From Cyanoderma ruficeps (taxonomy: Eukaryota > Chordata > Aves > Passeriformes > Timaliidae), in NCBI GenBank assembly GCA_008694505.1, contig VZDJ01004378.1, positions 2,947,289-3,011,288 of the forward strand: DNA of 64,000 bases. Reading direction: 5' to 3'. The position numbers and the translations under genes were made by a program. The notes under the pieces are model-generated. The model did no database searches. It saw only the letters and a list, made by a program, of their open reading frames with translations, and was not told the origin of the DNA. Of this stretch, positions 62,801 to 64,000 are shown in pieces (position 1 is the stretch's first letter; each line of letters opens with the position of its first letter).

Positions 62801-64000
62801 ATCTGTAGCATCGTAATAAGCGGAGCTCTGTGTGACGGTGAGACCTGCAGTTTATCAGCTCTGCTCACATGAATAAGTATCACTTCAGTCAATGGGAATT
62901 CTTATAAAGGCAATCTGCAGGTTTGGAGATAAATCGAGCAGCTAAAAAGGCATTAAAAATGTGCAAGGATGGCAGAAAGATACAAGTAGTTTAGAATATA
63001 TTTAGCTAGCGTATAAAAGAAAAGAGCTTGAAGCTGACATGGTTTTAATATAATGAATGCTACAAGCTTCCCTCTTATACCATCCATGTGAGATGGACAA
63101 GGAGATTTTAAAACATGGTGTTGAAAATGAAAAGCTTTAGATTTTTTTTATTTGGCTTTGAGTCTGCTCTTATAATTTATAAGATGGCAGGTAAAGCACA
63201 GGGAGCTATTAGAAATATAAGCAAGTCTTGTCGTTTTGAAATGGAGTTGGATTTTGACAGCAGTGTCACTGTTGGAAGTGAATAAGAACTGTGATTTTGT
63301 TACAGGTATAAACAGTAAAAATAAAACACCCAAAATAAAACCAGTGGTTTCCTGTGTAGTCCAATGAGACTATTTTAAAGGTTATTTAGTTATAATGTAT
63401 CACATGAGTACTAAACCTGCAGCATTTTTTTCATGCACAACATACTGTATTTAATATTATAATTTCGTGTTTGTTTATGTAAAAGTGATGATCAAAGGAA
63501 TTATTGTATTCCCATCATGTTCTTACATTTTAACTAGAAAGGAAATATAAATCTTCAAGATGAGGGGAGCTTTATTTTCCACAGTAAACTTCATATGGCT
63601 GGGAACTGTGACCAGATAAGTGAGGGAACTTGAATAGACTGCAGAGAGTTGTAGGGGTGTCTTTCCAAACCTTGAAAGTGTAAATGTCACAACTGACTAA
63701 AGGCATTAGAGAATACTAGTATGGAAAGTAGTTAACAAAAGTTATTGTTTAGTGTGCTAGACAGCATTGTTAAATGTCATAGAGAAATAAGATAGGCTAG
63801 TGAGCCATATAAATTCCTAATGCAGCTGTACAGCTTTTTGACACTTGAACCAGGACAGTTGAACCAGAATTACATTCTCCAGTCACCATCTAAAAAAAGA
63901 GAAGGTTTTATTTTATTTGTAGTAAATACAAAGGAGATATATATTAAAACAGATATCTAGAGATAAAAATTCTGAAAATTTAGCTGTGAACCACGTTGCT
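56820..64000. other. A/T-rich sequence without identified gene
   Basis: Simple A-runs occur near 57.46, 58.63 and 60.79 kb. I recognise no CR1, LTR, RNA gene or convincing exon in this 7 kb. The frames at 60528-60869 and 61366-61611 have no domain or splice support. Confidence 0.4.

Overview
This looks like a stretch of a bird nuclear chromosome, most likely from a songbird (passerine). The main evidence is eleven fragments of CR1, the dominant avian LINE, several ending in or near the typical tail of repeated ATTCTATGAT-like units. There are also six endogenous-retrovirus LTRs of avian type with no internal gag/pol/env between them. The background is A/T-rich, gene-poor and interrupted by assembly Ns (12464, 45578-45688, 46105). 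There are no bacterial-style genes, no CRISPR array, and I saw no tRNA or rRNA gene. Nearly all long open frames are chance or lie inside repeats.

Layout. 0.56-5.7 kb: five short exon-like segments on the minus strand with good splice sites (5571-5641, 3004-3067, 1719-1794, 777-849, 575-644). The three middle ones are phase-compatible, so I infer the downstream part of a minus-strand multi-exon gene that I cannot name. A CpG-rich block at 11.96-12.35 kb, with a good minus-strand splice donor, is a plausible promoter and first exon for that gene. 4.8-5.35, 9.9-10.5, 15.4-15.8, 19.8-20.7, 21.9-22.6 and 23.2-23.8 kb are CR1 fragments. 15845-16060 (plus) is a cysteine-rich candidate exon. 26.2-29.04 kb is a repeat cluster: LTR, CR1, intact solo LTR, LTR. 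38103-38338 (plus) is a candidate terminal coding exon. 39.5-42.25 kb holds two solo LTRs with perfect target-site duplications of 5 and 6 bp. 45.58-45.71 kb is an assembly gap bordered by a CTCC microsatellite.

47.88-50.83 kb is an isolated G/C-richer block. It carries the best-supported gene of the window, a minus-strand RING-finger ORF (48957-49259) whose zinc-ligand spacing matches Topors. The ORF stops about 40 residues after the RING and has its own AATAAA signal. 54.68-55.57 kb is another LTR and 56.58-56.81 kb another CR1 fragment. From there to the right end I see only A/T-rich sequence without recognisable genes.

Functionally, the window is mostly intergenic or intronic DNA shaped by retroelements. 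The items that may be new are the short Topors-like RING ORF, the unnamed minus-strand exon chain with its CpG island, and the two plus-strand orphan exons.
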